Shown piece after piece: positions 44,676-53,669 of a stretch of DNA of 64,000 nucleotides. Each line of letters begins with the position of its first letter. Position 1 is the first letter of the stretch. The notes beneath the pieces were generated by a model. It was given only the letters and a program-made list of their open reading frames with translations. It was not told the origin of the DNA and ran no database searches. The position numbers were made by a program, and so were the translations under genes. Origin of the DNA: Mucilaginibacter phenanthrenivorans (GTDB lineage Bacteria > Bacteroidota > Bacteroidia > Sphingobacteriales > Sphingobacteriaceae); NCBI RefSeq assembly GCF_024721155.1, contig NZ_JAHVAP010000023.1:21289-85288 (forward strand), given 5' to 3'.

Positions 44676-44786
44676 TTTTTTCATTAATTGAAACACCTTT
44701 TTAACTTTTACGTTCGGATTTTAGAATTAAATGCTGAATTTGGCGGCTCGAAATTCGCTTGCATTAACCATTTTGCATCAAACATT

Positions 44787-45977
44787 ATGAAAACTATAGA
44801 TCAAATTAAATTTTCAGGAAAAAAAGCACTCGTTAGGGTCGACTTTAATGTACCCCTTGATAAGGACTATAACATTACGGACGACAACCGCATGACGGCT
44901 GCTTTGCCAACCATCAATAAAATTTTGAAAGACGGGGGCGCTGTTATCCTGATGTCGCACCTGGGCAGGCCAAAAGGCGGCCCCGAAGAACAATTCTCTT
45001 TAAAACATATTGTTCCGCATTTGTCTGATCTGCTTGGCCAGCAAGTTCAGTTTGCAAATGATTGCATTGGTGCCGAAGCGGTTGATAAAGCTAAAGCTTT
45101 AGGAAACGGTGAAGTGTTGCTGTTAGAGAACCTGCGTTTTTATAAAGAAGAAGAAAAAGGCGACAAAGATTTTGCTGAAAAGCTTTCAAAGCTAGGCGAT
45201 ATATATGTTAATGATGCTTTCGGGACTGCCCACCGTGCACATGCTTCAACAGCCGTGATAGCTCAATTTTTCCCGAATGCAAAACACTTTGGCTACCTGA
45301 TGGCAGGCGAGTTAGCAAATGCCGAAAAGATATTGAATGGTGCAGCTAAACCATTTACCGCTATCATGGGTGGTTCAAAGGTGTCTGACAAGATTGAACT
45401 GATAGAAAAACTGTTGGATAAGGTAGATAACCTAATAATAGGTGGGGGTATGGCTTACACTTTTGCCAAGGCAGACGGCGGAACCATCGGTACATCACTT
45501 GTTGAAGCCGACAAACTTGACCTGGCGCTTAGCCTGGTAAAAAAAGCGAAGGAGAAAGGCGTTAACCTGCTCTTACCTGTTGATAACGTAATTGCGGACG
45601 CGTTTTCAAACGATGCGAAAACAGATGTTGCAAAAACAGGGAAGATCCCTGATAACTGGATGGGATTGGATATCGGCCCTGAAACTGTCAAATTGTTCAG
45701 CAAGGTAGTTGAAGAATCAAAAACCATACTTTGGAATGGCCCGATGGGCGTTTTTGAGATGGAGAAGTTTTTAGTAGGGACCAAAGCAATTGCTGATGCT
45801 GTGGCGAAGGCCACTGACAATGGCGCTTTCTCGCTGATCGGTGGCGGAGATTCAGCTGCGGCCGTAGCCAAGTTTGGAATGACTGACGATGTGAGTTATG
45901 TATCAACAGGTGGTGGCGCATTATTGGAATATATGGAGGGTAAGGAATTACCGGGCGTTAAGGCGATAAATGATTAA
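44787..45977 (+). CDS. pgk: Phosphoglycerate kinase
   Basis: 396 residues. N-domain KALVRVDFNVPLD, MSHLGRPKG, LLENLRFYKEEEKGD, DAFGTAHRAHAS; C-domain IMGGSKVSDKIELIE, IIGGGMAYTFAKADG, WNGPMGVFEMEKF and IGGGDSAAAVAKFG. Makes ATP from 1,3-bisphosphoglycerate. ATG 44787 (MKTIDQIKFSGKK) is chosen over the open frame from 44688, whose 33 residues are not family-like. A strong terminator follows. Confidence 0.96.
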   Translation: MKTIDQIKFSGKKALVRVDFNVPLDKDYNITDDNRMTAALPTINKILKDGGAVILMSHLGRPKGGPEEQFSLKHIVPHLSDLLGQQVQFANDCIGAEAVDKAKALGNGEVLLLENLRFYKEEEKGDKDFAEKLSKLGDIYVNDAFGTAHRAHASTAVIAQFFPNAKHFGYLMAGELANAEKILNGAAKPFTAIMGGSKVSDKIELIEKLLDKVDNLIIGGGMAYTFAKADGGTIGTSLVEADKLDLALSLVKKAKEKGVNLLLPVDNVIADAFSNDAKTDVAKTGKIPDNWMGLDIGPETVKLFSKVVEESKTILWNGPMGVFEMEKFLVGTKAIADAVAKATDNGAFSLIGGGDSAAAVAKFGMTDDVSYVSTGGGALLEYMEGKELPGVKAIND

Positions 45978-46003
45978 TTCCAATTTTCGTAACGATTTTA
46001 TGC

Positions 46004-46031
46004 AGACAACCCAAACGGGTTGTCTTTTTTA
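46004..46031 (+). terminator. Intrinsic terminator of pgk
   Basis: AGACAACCC and GGGTTGTCT form a perfect 9-bp stem with loop AAAC, followed by TTTTTATTTTATT. Confidence 0.88.
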
Positions 46032-46066
46032 TTTTATTGCTTACTTTTAAGGACTAATATTTTTAG

Positions 46067-47950
46067 ATGAAGAAAATAATACTTTCAGCTTTTAGTTTCC
46101 TGCTTTTAATTTCAATCGCGATAACTTCATGTGCACAGCCCGGCGCTTCGGGCCCGGATGCCGCATATGTAAAGGACAACTACACAAAATACGAGTTCCA
46201 GATCCCGATGCGCGACGGCAAAAAGCTGTTCACCTCGGTTTATGTCCCCAAGGATTCAACAAAAAAATATCCGTTCATGATGGACCGTACCTGCTACAGT
46301 GTTGCGCCTTACGGACCGGATAAGTATAAGGGCAGCCTTGGCCCTTCACCGGCATTTTTGCATGACGGTTACATTTTTGTTTACCAGGATGTGCGCGGTC
46401 GTTGGATGAGCGAGGGCATTTACGAGGAAATGACCCCTGAAAAGGAAGTCCATAAAACCGATAACGATGTTGACGAAGGTACCGATACTTATGATACCAT
46501 CGACTGGCTGCTTAAAAACGTAAAGAACAACAATGGCAAGGTAGGGGTATGGGGAATTTCGTATCCCGGCTTTTATACAACAACCGCTTTATTGAGCCGC
46601 CACCCTGCATTGGTTGCCGCATCGCCGCAGGCCCCGATCGCCGATCTGTGGCGCGATGACGGCTGGCATAACGGCGCGTTCTTTTTGGTGGCTAACTTCG
46701 GGTTCTACCCCGGCTTTACCAACAGGCAGAACGATAAGCCAACCCAGCGCAGGGGCGGCAGGTTTAATCCCGGCACTAATGATGGCTACGACTTCTTCCT
46801 GAAGATGGGCCCGATGAAAAATACAAACGACAAGTATTATAAGGATACTATCCGTTTGTGGAATGAAATGATGGATCACCCCAATTACGACCAGCACTGG
46901 AAGGATCGTAATGTATTAACCCACCTGCATGATATTAAAACTGCGGTACTGGTTACAGGCGGATGGTACGATGCCGAGGATTTGTATGGCGCAATAAATA
47001 CATATAAAACGCTTGTAAAGGAAAATCCAAAAACACCGGTTTACTTTACGATGGGCCCATGGGTGCATGGCGGCTGGGCACGCGGCGCTGGCGACCATTT
47101 AGGCGATATCGACTTTGGCGGCCCAACCGGTCCGTATTATAGGGATGATATCGAATTTAAATTCTTCAGCCATTACCTTAAGGGGACAGAGCTTAACATA
47201 GCACCGATAAATACTTTCGAAACAGGCGTAAACAAATGGAAGGCATACAAAACCTGGCCGCCAAAGGAAGCTGAAGACAAGCAATTGTATTTATTGCCGG
47301 GCGGTAAATTGTCATTCGCGGCTCCTGCTGCAGGCAAGGATACGTATGATGAATATGTATCTGACCCGAATAACCCCGTTCCGTTCCTCGATCACAAAAG
47401 CATGGACATGGATCGTGAATACATGACCGCAGATCAGCGTTTTTTGGCGGATAGAAAAGACGTGATCAGTTATACCAGCGATGTGCTTACCGAAGATGTA
47501 ACCATCGCCGGAAATATCTGGGCCAATCTTAAAATAGCAACTACAGGTACCGATGCAGATTTTATAGTTAAGGTGCTTGACGTTCACCCCGATACCGCAT
47601 CAAACAATAAGTTTACAGGTAAGAATGTAAAGATGGGCGGTTACCAGCAAATGGTACGCAGCGAACCTATGCGCGGCAAATACCGCAATTCTATTGAAAA
47701 ACCGGAGCCATTTACGCCCGGAAAAGTAACCCCGGTAAACTGGGAACTACAGGACGTGCTGCATACATTTAAGAAGGGGCACAAAATAATGGTACAGGTA
47801 CAAAGCACCTGGTTCCCGCTGGTTGATCGTAACCCGCAAACCTTTGTTGATATTATGAAATGCGACAGCACTGCCTTTAAAAAAGCTACCCAAAGGATCT
47901 ATACTTCGAAGGAGCATCCAAGCTTTTTAAAGGTACGGGTGGTTAATTAA
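46067..47950 (+). CDS. CocE/NonD-type S15 hydrolase, lipoprotein
   Basis: 627 residues. Lipobox ITSC (Cys22), so probably membrane-anchored in the periplasm or on the surface. Alpha/beta-hydrolase domain with YVFQ-like IPMRDGKKLFTSVYVPKD, VYQDVRGRWMSEG, and the nucleophile in GVWGISYPGFYT; the C-terminal part (about 450-627: TEDVTIAGNIWANLKIATTGTDADFIVKVLDVHPD, quoted by its ends) is the X-Pro dipeptidyl-peptidase C-terminal beta domain. Members are acyl-esterases or glutaryl/X-Pro peptidases; the substrate here is open. Confidence 0.88.
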   Translation: MKKIILSAFSFLLLISIAITSCAQPGASGPDAAYVKDNYTKYEFQIPMRDGKKLFTSVYVPKDSTKKYPFMMDRTCYSVAPYGPDKYKGSLGPSPAFLHDGYIFVYQDVRGRWMSEGIYEEMTPEKEVHKTDNDVDEGTDTYDTIDWLLKNVKNNNGKVGVWGISYPGFYTTTALLSRHPALVAASPQAPIADLWRDDGWHNGAFFLVANFGFYPGFTNRQNDKPTQRRGGRFNPGTNDGYDFFLKMGPMKNTNDKYYKDTIRLWNEMMDHPNYDQHWKDRNVLTHLHDIKTAVLVTGGWYDAEDLYGAINTYKTLVKENPKTPVYFTMGPWVHGGWARGAGDHLGDIDFGGPTGPYYRDDIEFKFFSHYLKGTELNIAPINTFETGVNKWKAYKTWPPKEAEDKQLYLLPGGKLSFAAPAAGKDTYDEYVSDPNNPVPFLDHKSMDMDREYMTADQRFLADRKDVISYTSDVLTEDVTIAGNIWANLKIATTGTDADFIVKVLDVHPDTASNNKFTGKNVKMGGYQQMVRSEPMRGKYRNSIEKPEPFTPGKVTPVNWELQDVLHTFKKGHKIMVQVQSTWFPLVDRNPQTFVDIMKCDSTAFKKATQRIYTSKEHPSFLKVRVVN

Positions 47951-48019
47951 TGTGCGGATGTGCAGATTATTAATGTGCGGATGAAGAGCGGCAATGTTAG
48001 CTGTTACAGCGTTCTTCAT
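47949..48019. repeat. ATGTGCGG words and hairpin after the S15 hydrolase
   Basis: AATGTGCGGATGTGCAGATT and AATGTGCGG follow the stop, then ATGAAGAGCG (47981-47990) pairs with CGTTCTTCAT (48010-48019). Member of the ATGTGC word family; the hairpin could end transcription. Confidence 0.5.
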
Positions 48020-48041
48020 TCACATATTGGAATTATTAAAT

Positions 48042-48076
48042 ATTCAAAGTATTTATTGTAAATAAATACTTTGAAT
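48042..48076. promoter_or_regulatory. Perfect 16-bp palindrome upstream of the ion-channel gene
   Basis: ATTCAAAGTATTTATT (48042-48057) and AATAAATACTTTGAAT (48061-48076) are perfect inverted copies separated by GTA. It lies 41 bases before the ATG, next to a -7-like TACTTTTA (48086-48093), so it covers the expected -33 region. An operator for a dimeric regulator or a hairpin are both possible. Confidence 0.55.
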
Positions 48077-48116
48077 AAAAATATATACTTTTAGCTAAAA
48101 TCCTGAAAATCAGATT

Positions 48117-49097
48117 ATGGCAAAAGTATACTCCGGGCGCGTGCTATTCGCAGTAGCATTTATACTTCTTTTTGCTGCTATTCCGGTAGCTAAGGCGCAA
48201 CAACAGCCGCATCGTGACACAGTTTCCAGTGGGATTTACGTCACCAGTATTCATGATATCAACTTTAAAGACAAGGAGTATAATATTACCCTTTGGCTTT
48301 GGCTGAAATACAAAAATAAGAAGTTCGACTTTTTGCATAACCTGGAGGTGCCCCAGGCCAAAACCGTTACTACATCATTTTCTACCATCGATTCAAGCAA
48401 AAACAGGATCTACCTGTTGATGAAACTGCAATGTGTAATGAAGGACTCGTGGGCGATTGATAATTTTCCGTTCGATCGTCAGTACCTGCGTTTCTCAATC
48501 GAAAATTCACAGTTCGATTCAAAATCCCTGGTGTTTGTTGCCGATACCCTGGGTAAACACTTTGATTCACGTTTTACATTGAGAGGATGGCGAATTGACA
48601 GCTTAAATATAACTACGGGAGTAAAGGTTTATGAAACTGCATTCGGCGACGACAGTATTAAAAAGCCACACACCGAATACAGTAATTTTAAAATGAAGGT
48701 CTTGATCGACAGGGACGCCATGGGACTGTTTTGGAAAATGTTCCTGGGGATGTATGTTGCCTTCCTGATTGCCTATATGTGTTTTTACATTCATGCCGAC
48801 AGCATCGACTCCCGGTTTGGTTTAAGCGTGGGAGCCCTGTTTGCTGTTATTGGTAATAAATATATTATCGATTCTTCCTTGCCGGAATCGACAACCTTTA
48901 CACTGGTTGATACATTACATGGGATAACCCTCATGTTTATATTGATCATCATCATCTGCACGGCATGGTCGTTAAAGTTGTTTAAACAGGAAAAAATAGA
49001 CAAAGCCAAAAAGTTTGACTTTGTAAGCGCACAGATTTTACTGGCGTGTTACCTGCTGTTAAATGGTTTCTTTATTTTTGAAGCTACGAGGTTATAA
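48117..49097 (+). CDS. Pentameric ligand-gated ion channel (Cys-loop receptor) homologue
   Basis: 326 residues. Signal peptide to about 27; residues about 38-200 are a beta-rich extracellular domain with VTSIHDINFKDKEYNITLWLWLKY and, at 111-122, WAIDNFPFDRQ, the position and sequence of the FPFDxQ hallmark of Cys-loop receptors, followed by LRFSIENSQFDSKSLVF. As in bacterial homologues (GLIC, ELIC) there is no cysteine pair. Four membrane helices follow: about 202-225, 233-251, 262-286 and 303-323. Helix 2 is followed by DSSLPESTTFTLVD, the M2-M3 loop pattern. It would form a homopentameric channel in the inner membrane; ligand and ion are unknown. It stands alone, with a palindrome upstream. 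Confidence 0.8.
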   Translation: MAKVYSGRVLFAVAFILLFAAIPVAKAQQQPHRDTVSSGIYVTSIHDINFKDKEYNITLWLWLKYKNKKFDFLHNLEVPQAKTVTTSFSTIDSSKNRIYLLMKLQCVMKDSWAIDNFPFDRQYLRFSIENSQFDSKSLVFVADTLGKHFDSRFTLRGWRIDSLNITTGVKVYETAFGDDSIKKPHTEYSNFKMKVLIDRDAMGLFWKMFLGMYVAFLIAYMCFYIHADSIDSRFGLSVGALFAVIGNKYIIDSSLPESTTFTLVDTLHGITLMFILIIIICTAWSLKLFKQEKIDKAKKFDFVSAQILLACYLLLNGFFIFEATRL

Positions 49098-49127
49098 GAC
49101 TTATAGCCCGGTAGCTTCAATTTTAAG

Positions 49128-49979
49128 CTATTTTGCCAAATAGTATTTCTCCCAAAAATCCTCCGATTTAAACAGCGCGGCGTGTTCTGCTGAATCAGAA
49201 CCGCCTAGGTTACCGCCTCTGCCGCCTCTTCCTCCTCCGCCACCACCACGGCCGCCGCGACCACCACCGCCGCCGCCTCTTCCGCCACGACCACCGCCAC
49301 CACCTTCCTGGCCTTCGCCCCCGGGTGCAGTTGGCCTGGTTATGCCATTTATTTTGAAGTTAAATGCCCACTCGTTTTTTGCCGCGTCGCTGCTGGCATG
49401 GAATAACGCCATTGGGATTGCAGCTTCGCAAACCAGGTATCCTTTATCATCATAATCAATTGCGGTTTTAATACCGTAAGTATTACTTGTGGTGATCATA
49501 TCACCTTCAATATCGCTAAAACCTTCAACTTTTATCCCGCGAAGCACAGTTAATACTGCCTGCATCAGCGCTTCATGGCTTTGTTTTGGGTCGTCGCCAT
49601 TATCGCCCTGGATATTAAGCGGAGTACTGCCGCCTTGTGTATTCAAAGGAAAGGTAATGCTGAAGCTTTCCTTCTTTTTCCCTTTGGTGTTTATGCTCAG
49701 CGTAATACCCGCCCGCAGAATCCTGGTTTGTTCACTACGGTCAATAACCCGCACTGCCATATACAGGGTGTCCTTTGTGTTGGCAAGGGCATAATTAATA
49801 GCCTTTTCTTTATTATAATAGCGCAGGCTGTCGCCCCATTCCTTTATTGAGCCGTCAATGACAATGTTGGGAGGCGGAGCTTGCAGGGTTGGGGTGGTGG
49901 CTGTTTGCGCGCTGCATAATGTTAAAGCGCTAAGCTGAATAGTGATGGCGAGGGCAACATAGGGGAAGTATGCTTTCAT
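49128..49979 (-). CDS. Exported protein with carbohydrate-binding-like domain and Gly/Arg repeat tail
   Basis: 283 residues. Signal peptide (to about 25), then VIDGSIKEWGDSLRYY and MAVRVIDRSEQTRILRAGITLSI, the start pattern of CBM9/DOMON-like beta-sandwich domains in Bacteroidota. From about residue 223 to 262 comes a low-complexity segment of GGGGRGGRG units (roughly three repeats), and then a short C-terminal helix FKSEDFWEKYYLAK. The Gly/Arg segment is GC-rich DNA in an otherwise moderate-GC region. Function is unknown; binding of polyanions or sugars is conceivable. Confidence 0.7.
   Translation of the reverse strand: MKAYFPYVALAITIQLSALTLCSAQTATTPTLQAPPPNIVIDGSIKEWGDSLRYYNKEKAINYALANTKDTLYMAVRVIDRSEQTRILRAGITLSINTKGKKKESFSITFPLNTQGGSTPLNIQGDNGDDPKQSHEALMQAVLTVLRGIKVEGFSDIEGDMITTSNTYGIKTAIDYDDKGYLVCEAAIPMALFHASSDAAKNEWAFNFKINGITRPTAPGGEGQEGGGGGRGGRGGGGGGRGGRGGGGGGRGGRGGNLGGSDSAEHAALFKSEDFWEKYYLAK
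49195..49315. repeat. CCGCC/CCACC tandem codon repeat in the Gly/Arg-rich gene
   Basis: On the plus strand CCGCCTCTTCC, CCACCACCACGGCCGCC and similar units alternate; they encode GGG and RGG triplets on the minus strand. Prone to length change, always in frame if units of 9 or 12 bases move. Confidence 0.7.
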
Positions 49980-50062
49980 AAAGTAAAATTTGGGTTTGAA
50001 CCGGCTTTAAAACATAAATGTAGCTGCTTTATTATAGTTTTTGAGTAATTTTGTAGTTACGT

Positions 50063-50344
50063 ATGCCAACTGAAGTACAGGAAGAAACCCTCACCCTTGA
50101 GGAGATATTAGCGGGGCTGAAAGAATTGCACCGCCTTATTTTGTGGAACGATGATCACAATACCTTCGATCATGTGATCTTTTGCATGATGAAGTACCTC
50201 GATTATTCCGAATCGCAAGCCGAGAAAATCGCGTGGAAGGTTCATAACGAAGGAAAGTGTGCGGTACTGGAAGGCTCATTCACCGAAGTTGAGGTTTATC
50301 GCAAGATCCTTCAACAAGAGGGACTAACGGTCAGCGTGGAGTAA
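50063..50344 (+). CDS. clpS: ClpS-like adaptor of the Clp protease
   Basis: 93 residues. The core RLILWNDDHNTFDHVIFCMMKYLDYSESQAEKIAWKVHNEGKC (given by its ends: LILWNDDHNTFDHV and AWKVHNEGKCAV) holds the N-degron-binding Asn/Asp pair and the family's helical layout. ClpS delivers N-end-rule substrates to ClpA/ClpC-ClpP. No clp gene is in the window, so it is a stand-alone gene as usual in this phylum. Confidence 0.9.
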   Translation: MPTEVQEETLTLEEILAGLKELHRLILWNDDHNTFDHVIFCMMKYLDYSESQAEKIAWKVHNEGKCAVLEGSFTEVEVYRKILQQEGLTVSVE

Positions 50345-50851
50345 GGGAGGATTCGTGGTTGATGGTATCATAGTTCATGGCCGAAGAGGCATGAAGCTAT
50401 TGGAAAGTTCGCAATGATCCCAGATTAGCCGTAAAGAGTTCGTTACAAAACGAGGGTGTGTTAACCCTGTTAACAATTACTTAATATCAATCCGCTTGTT
50501 TTTGTTGTCTTTGTTTCTTCGAGGTTAATACCGGTTCCCCAATATTTTATTAAAAAAATAAGTTAGGCAGATATCCTTAATAAGGGAATGAAATTATAAA
50601 AATTCAGTTTTTCTACAGAATTCAGCTTTTTAGCGTTGATTAAAAATATTTGACCCGCATAATCATAAAGCGGATTTTGAGAAAAGGCTTATTTATGTTA
50701 ACTCAATAATATTTTATTATTAAATTTTATTTTAATAATAAGAAAATCAGATTTACTTCAGAATTGTTTTCTATTGATTTAATCATAACATTGCGTTCAT
50801 TTTAGCATTACACAGGCCGGGTTTCTTTGCGGAAAATTTAACCCGGTAGTA
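50345..50851. other. 507-bp AT-rich intergenic region before the TonB receptor
   Basis: No gene is seen. Left: words of the GGTTGATGG/ATAGTTCATGG type (50357-50395), GTTAACCCTGTTAAC (50460-50474). Middle and right: very AT-rich DNA with runs of A and T. The last 35 bases hold a dyad CCGGGTT/AACCCGG (50817-50823, 50840-50846) five bases before the ATG, probably a 5'-leader hairpin that could hide the start region; TTTCTTTG inside its loop resembles a -7 box but is too near the ATG to judge. Confidence 0.45.
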
Positions 50852-53659
50852 ATGAAGAAACGCTTACCTCTATTAATCCTTCTTTTTTGTTTGGTTACTG
50901 GCTTTACCTATGCACAAGGCATAATTAAAGGAACGGTTACTGACAAAAAGAACGGTGATCCGCTTCCCGGATCAACCATAACCCTTAAAAGTGAATCAAC
51001 TGGTCAGAAAATGTCAACCAGTGCAGGCCTTGACGGTACTTATATTTTCAAAAACATTACCGACGGTAAATACGAGATTGAAGCCAAATACATTTCCTAT
51101 AACGATGCCTCTAAAAGTGTTACCGTAAATGGGAATATTGCAGTTGTAAACCTTTCACCGGAACCTAAGAGCAGTACATTGAACGAGGTGGCTGTAACCA
51201 GCACTGCGAGCAAAGCAACCGATCAGTCTGCTATAAACGCAGTTCACCGGTCCGATCAAATATTAAATGCAGTATCTGCCCGTACTATTGAAGTATCGCC
51301 GGATATTACTGTGGCCAACGTAACACAGCGGGTATCGGGGATCTCAATTGAGCGCAGCAACAATGGCGAAGGCCAATATGCCATTATCCGCGGTATGGAA
51401 AAACGGTACACCTATACCTTAATAAATGGATATAAGATCCCGAGTCCGGACAATAAGAACCGTTATGTGCCGCTGGATATATTTCCAGCCGATATCATCG
51501 ACAGGTTAGAAGTCTATAAATCATTAACCCCGTCAATGGAAGGCGATGCAATTGCAGGCGGGATCAACCTGGTATTAAAAGATGCACCGGATGATTTTAT
51601 GATGAGGCTAAACCTTGGTGCCGGCTTTTCACAAAGTGTTGCCGATTATGGCTTTAATAAATTCGGTAATAACGACAAATCGCTCCGCTCACCGAGGATC
51701 ATTAATGGAAATGATTATGTGGCTTCAATTGCCGACTTTTCAAACAACGGCCAGCACTTCACAAACTCAAAATTGCCGATAGGAACTATAGCGGGGCTAA
51801 GCATCGGCGGCAGAACTGCGGATAAAAAGTTTGGCGCGCTTGTTTCATTAAGCTACCAAAATATATTTAAGGATACCAAAGGCGTTTTCTTTTCAACCGA
51901 GGTTGACGCGGTGAGTAATCTGCCCAAACCCACAAGTATTCAAAGCAGGCTATACAATACGCAACAGGAACGCAGCAGCGCCGTAGGCAGGTTTGATTAT
52001 AAGTTTGATGGACGTAATAAATTAACATTAGACGCGGCGTATATTGATCTTGCCCAAAATCAATATCGTTATGTATCAGATACCAGCTTAACACTGGCGC
52101 GTACGGGCATTGGCCAGGGGCGTATCACCGAGCAGCCGAGGTCAATCCGTAACGTACAGAAGATCTACAATTTTTCATTGCATGGCGACCATAAGCTTGC
52201 GGATGACCTGAGCATCAACTGGACGGGCGTGTATTCAAAAGCAACAGCTAATGAAAATCGGTATGAATTAAATCTTGTTACTTCGAGAACGCTTCAGCCA
52301 TCAGGGGATGTAGTACAGGCGCCGTTAACGGTTGATGCTTCTAACGGATTTGCTCAAACGTTTGCTTACAACTCCGATCAGGATAAAAGCGGGTATTTGA
52401 ATGTTATTTATACCCCTAACCTATTTGGTACCAAAGTAGAACTAAGTGCCGGGGGCATGTATCGCAACAAAACCCGTAACAGTACCTACGATGAGTATAC
52501 AGAAACGTTGCCTATTACCAATTCGACACAAGTATATGATGGCAATATCGATCATAACACCTTTGAACTTGCCAGCAACAGGCAGGGTACTCCGGGTGAT
52601 GCGTTGAACTACGACTTTACCGAAAATGTAGGCGCGGCTTATGGACAGTTTAAATTTACCGTGGGTAAACTACAAACGTTAGGCGGTGTACGTTACGAGC
52701 ATACCAGCCAAAGCTGGTTGGATGCAGAGCCGGTTTCTAAAGACGGTAAAACAGGATCGATAAAATATTACGACCTGCTGCCGAGCGTGAGCTTTAAATA
52801 CCTGCTGTCTGACAAAGAAAATTTAAGGGCATCGTATTACTCAGCCATCAGCAGGCCGAACTTTTATGAAATTGTTCCGCATACCAGCGGCGACCCGGAT
52901 GCCGATTACCAGGAAGTGGGTAACACCAATTTAAAACATGCCACGGCAGACAACTTCGACCTGCGGTACGAGTTTTTCCCAAAACCACTCGACCAGTTTT
53001 TAGTAGGCGTTTTTTACAAGAACATCAACAATCCAATCGAGTACGCCCTTGTTAGCTCCAGTTCAAATAAAGACCTGGTTTTAGAGGCCGGTAACTTCGG
53101 TACAGCCCATAACTATGGCTTGGAGTTGGACGTAACCAAATACATCAGCCATTTTGGGTTCCGTGCTAATTACTCTTTTACCGAATCGCAAATAACCACT
53201 TCTAAACAGGAAGCCTATAAAGATGCCAATGGTAATAATACGATAAGAACAGTTGATCAAACCCGCCCGCTGCAAGGCCAGTCAAAACACCTGGGTAACC
53301 TGTCGTTATTATATAAGGATAATAAGAGCGGACTTGATGCGCAGATCTCGGCAGTTTACACAGGGGAACGCATCAACAGTGTATCACAATATCTAAATAA
53401 TGACGTGTGGCAAAAGGCTTTTGTAAGCCTTGATCTATCTGCGGAAAAAAGAATCTTCAAAAAGCTGTTTGTATATGGCAAGGTTACCAACCTGTTAAAT
53501 ACACCATACCAGTTATTTATCAAATTGCCTTATCCGCCTTTAGCGGCACCGGGCGCAGCCGGACAAGCAATAGAATACCAGCAAGCCGGGCAAAATACGT
53601 TTGTTCGCAAGGATAACTATCAACAGTATTACATATTAGGCCTGCACTATAAACTTTAA
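50852..53659 (+). CDS. TonB-dependent outer-membrane receptor
   Basis: 935 residues. Signal peptide (ends GFTYAQ), carboxypeptidase-like regulatory domain (about 22-108: GIIKGTVTDKKNGDPLPGSTITL ... YEIEAKYISY), plug domain (about 140-265: TVANVTQRVSGISIERSNNGEG, IIRGMEKRYTYTLINGYKIP, RLEVYKSLTPSMEGDAIAGGINL) and a 22-strand barrel to the C-terminus (YILGLHYKL). The GMEKRYTYTLINGYKIPSP form resembles the TonB-Xanth-Caul receptor group rather than the SusC group, and no SusD follows. It is followed 10 bp later by a beta-helix lipoprotein and then a phosphatase, suggesting import of a phosphorylated substrate (inference). Confidence 0.92.
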   Translation: MKKRLPLLILLFCLVTGFTYAQGIIKGTVTDKKNGDPLPGSTITLKSESTGQKMSTSAGLDGTYIFKNITDGKYEIEAKYISYNDASKSVTVNGNIAVVNLSPEPKSSTLNEVAVTSTASKATDQSAINAVHRSDQILNAVSARTIEVSPDITVANVTQRVSGISIERSNNGEGQYAIIRGMEKRYTYTLINGYKIPSPDNKNRYVPLDIFPADIIDRLEVYKSLTPSMEGDAIAGGINLVLKDAPDDFMMRLNLGAGFSQSVADYGFNKFGNNDKSLRSPRIINGNDYVASIADFSNNGQHFTNSKLPIGTIAGLSIGGRTADKKFGALVSLSYQNIFKDTKGVFFSTEVDAVSNLPKPTSIQSRLYNTQQERSSAVGRFDYKFDGRNKLTLDAAYIDLAQNQYRYVSDTSLTLARTGIGQGRITEQPRSIRNVQKIYNFSLHGDHKLADDLSINWTGVYSKATANENRYELNLVTSRTLQPSGDVVQAPLTVDASNGFAQTFAYNSDQDKSGYLNVIYTPNLFGTKVELSAGGMYRNKTRNSTYDEYTETLPITNSTQVYDGNIDHNTFELASNRQGTPGDALNYDFTENVGAAYGQFKFTVGKLQTLGGVRYEHTSQSWLDAEPVSKDGKTGSIKYYDLLPSVSFKYLLSDKENLRASYYSAISRPNFYEIVPHTSGDPDADYQEVGNTNLKHATADNFDLRYEFFPKPLDQFLVGVFYKNINNPIEYALVSSSSNKDLVLEAGNFGTAHNYGLELDVTKYISHFGFRANYSFTESQITTSKQEAYKDANGNNTIRTVDQTRPLQGQSKHLGNLSLLYKDNKSGLDAQISAVYTGERINSVSQYLNNDVWQKAFVSLDLSAEKRIFKKLFVYGKVTNLLNTPYQLFIKLPYPPLAAPGAAGQAIEYQQAGQNTFVRKDNYQQYYILGLHYKL

Positions 53660-53669
53660 TTAAACAGCG

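Noticed and set aside
46004..46031. Regulatory dyad upstream of the S15 hydrolase
   Set aside because: A perfect stem followed by a T-run directly behind pgk is better explained as an intrinsic terminator.
49489..49850. Plus-strand open frames opposite the Gly/Arg-rich gene
   Set aside because: They are antisense shadows; the minus-strand protein has a signal peptide and a domain pattern.
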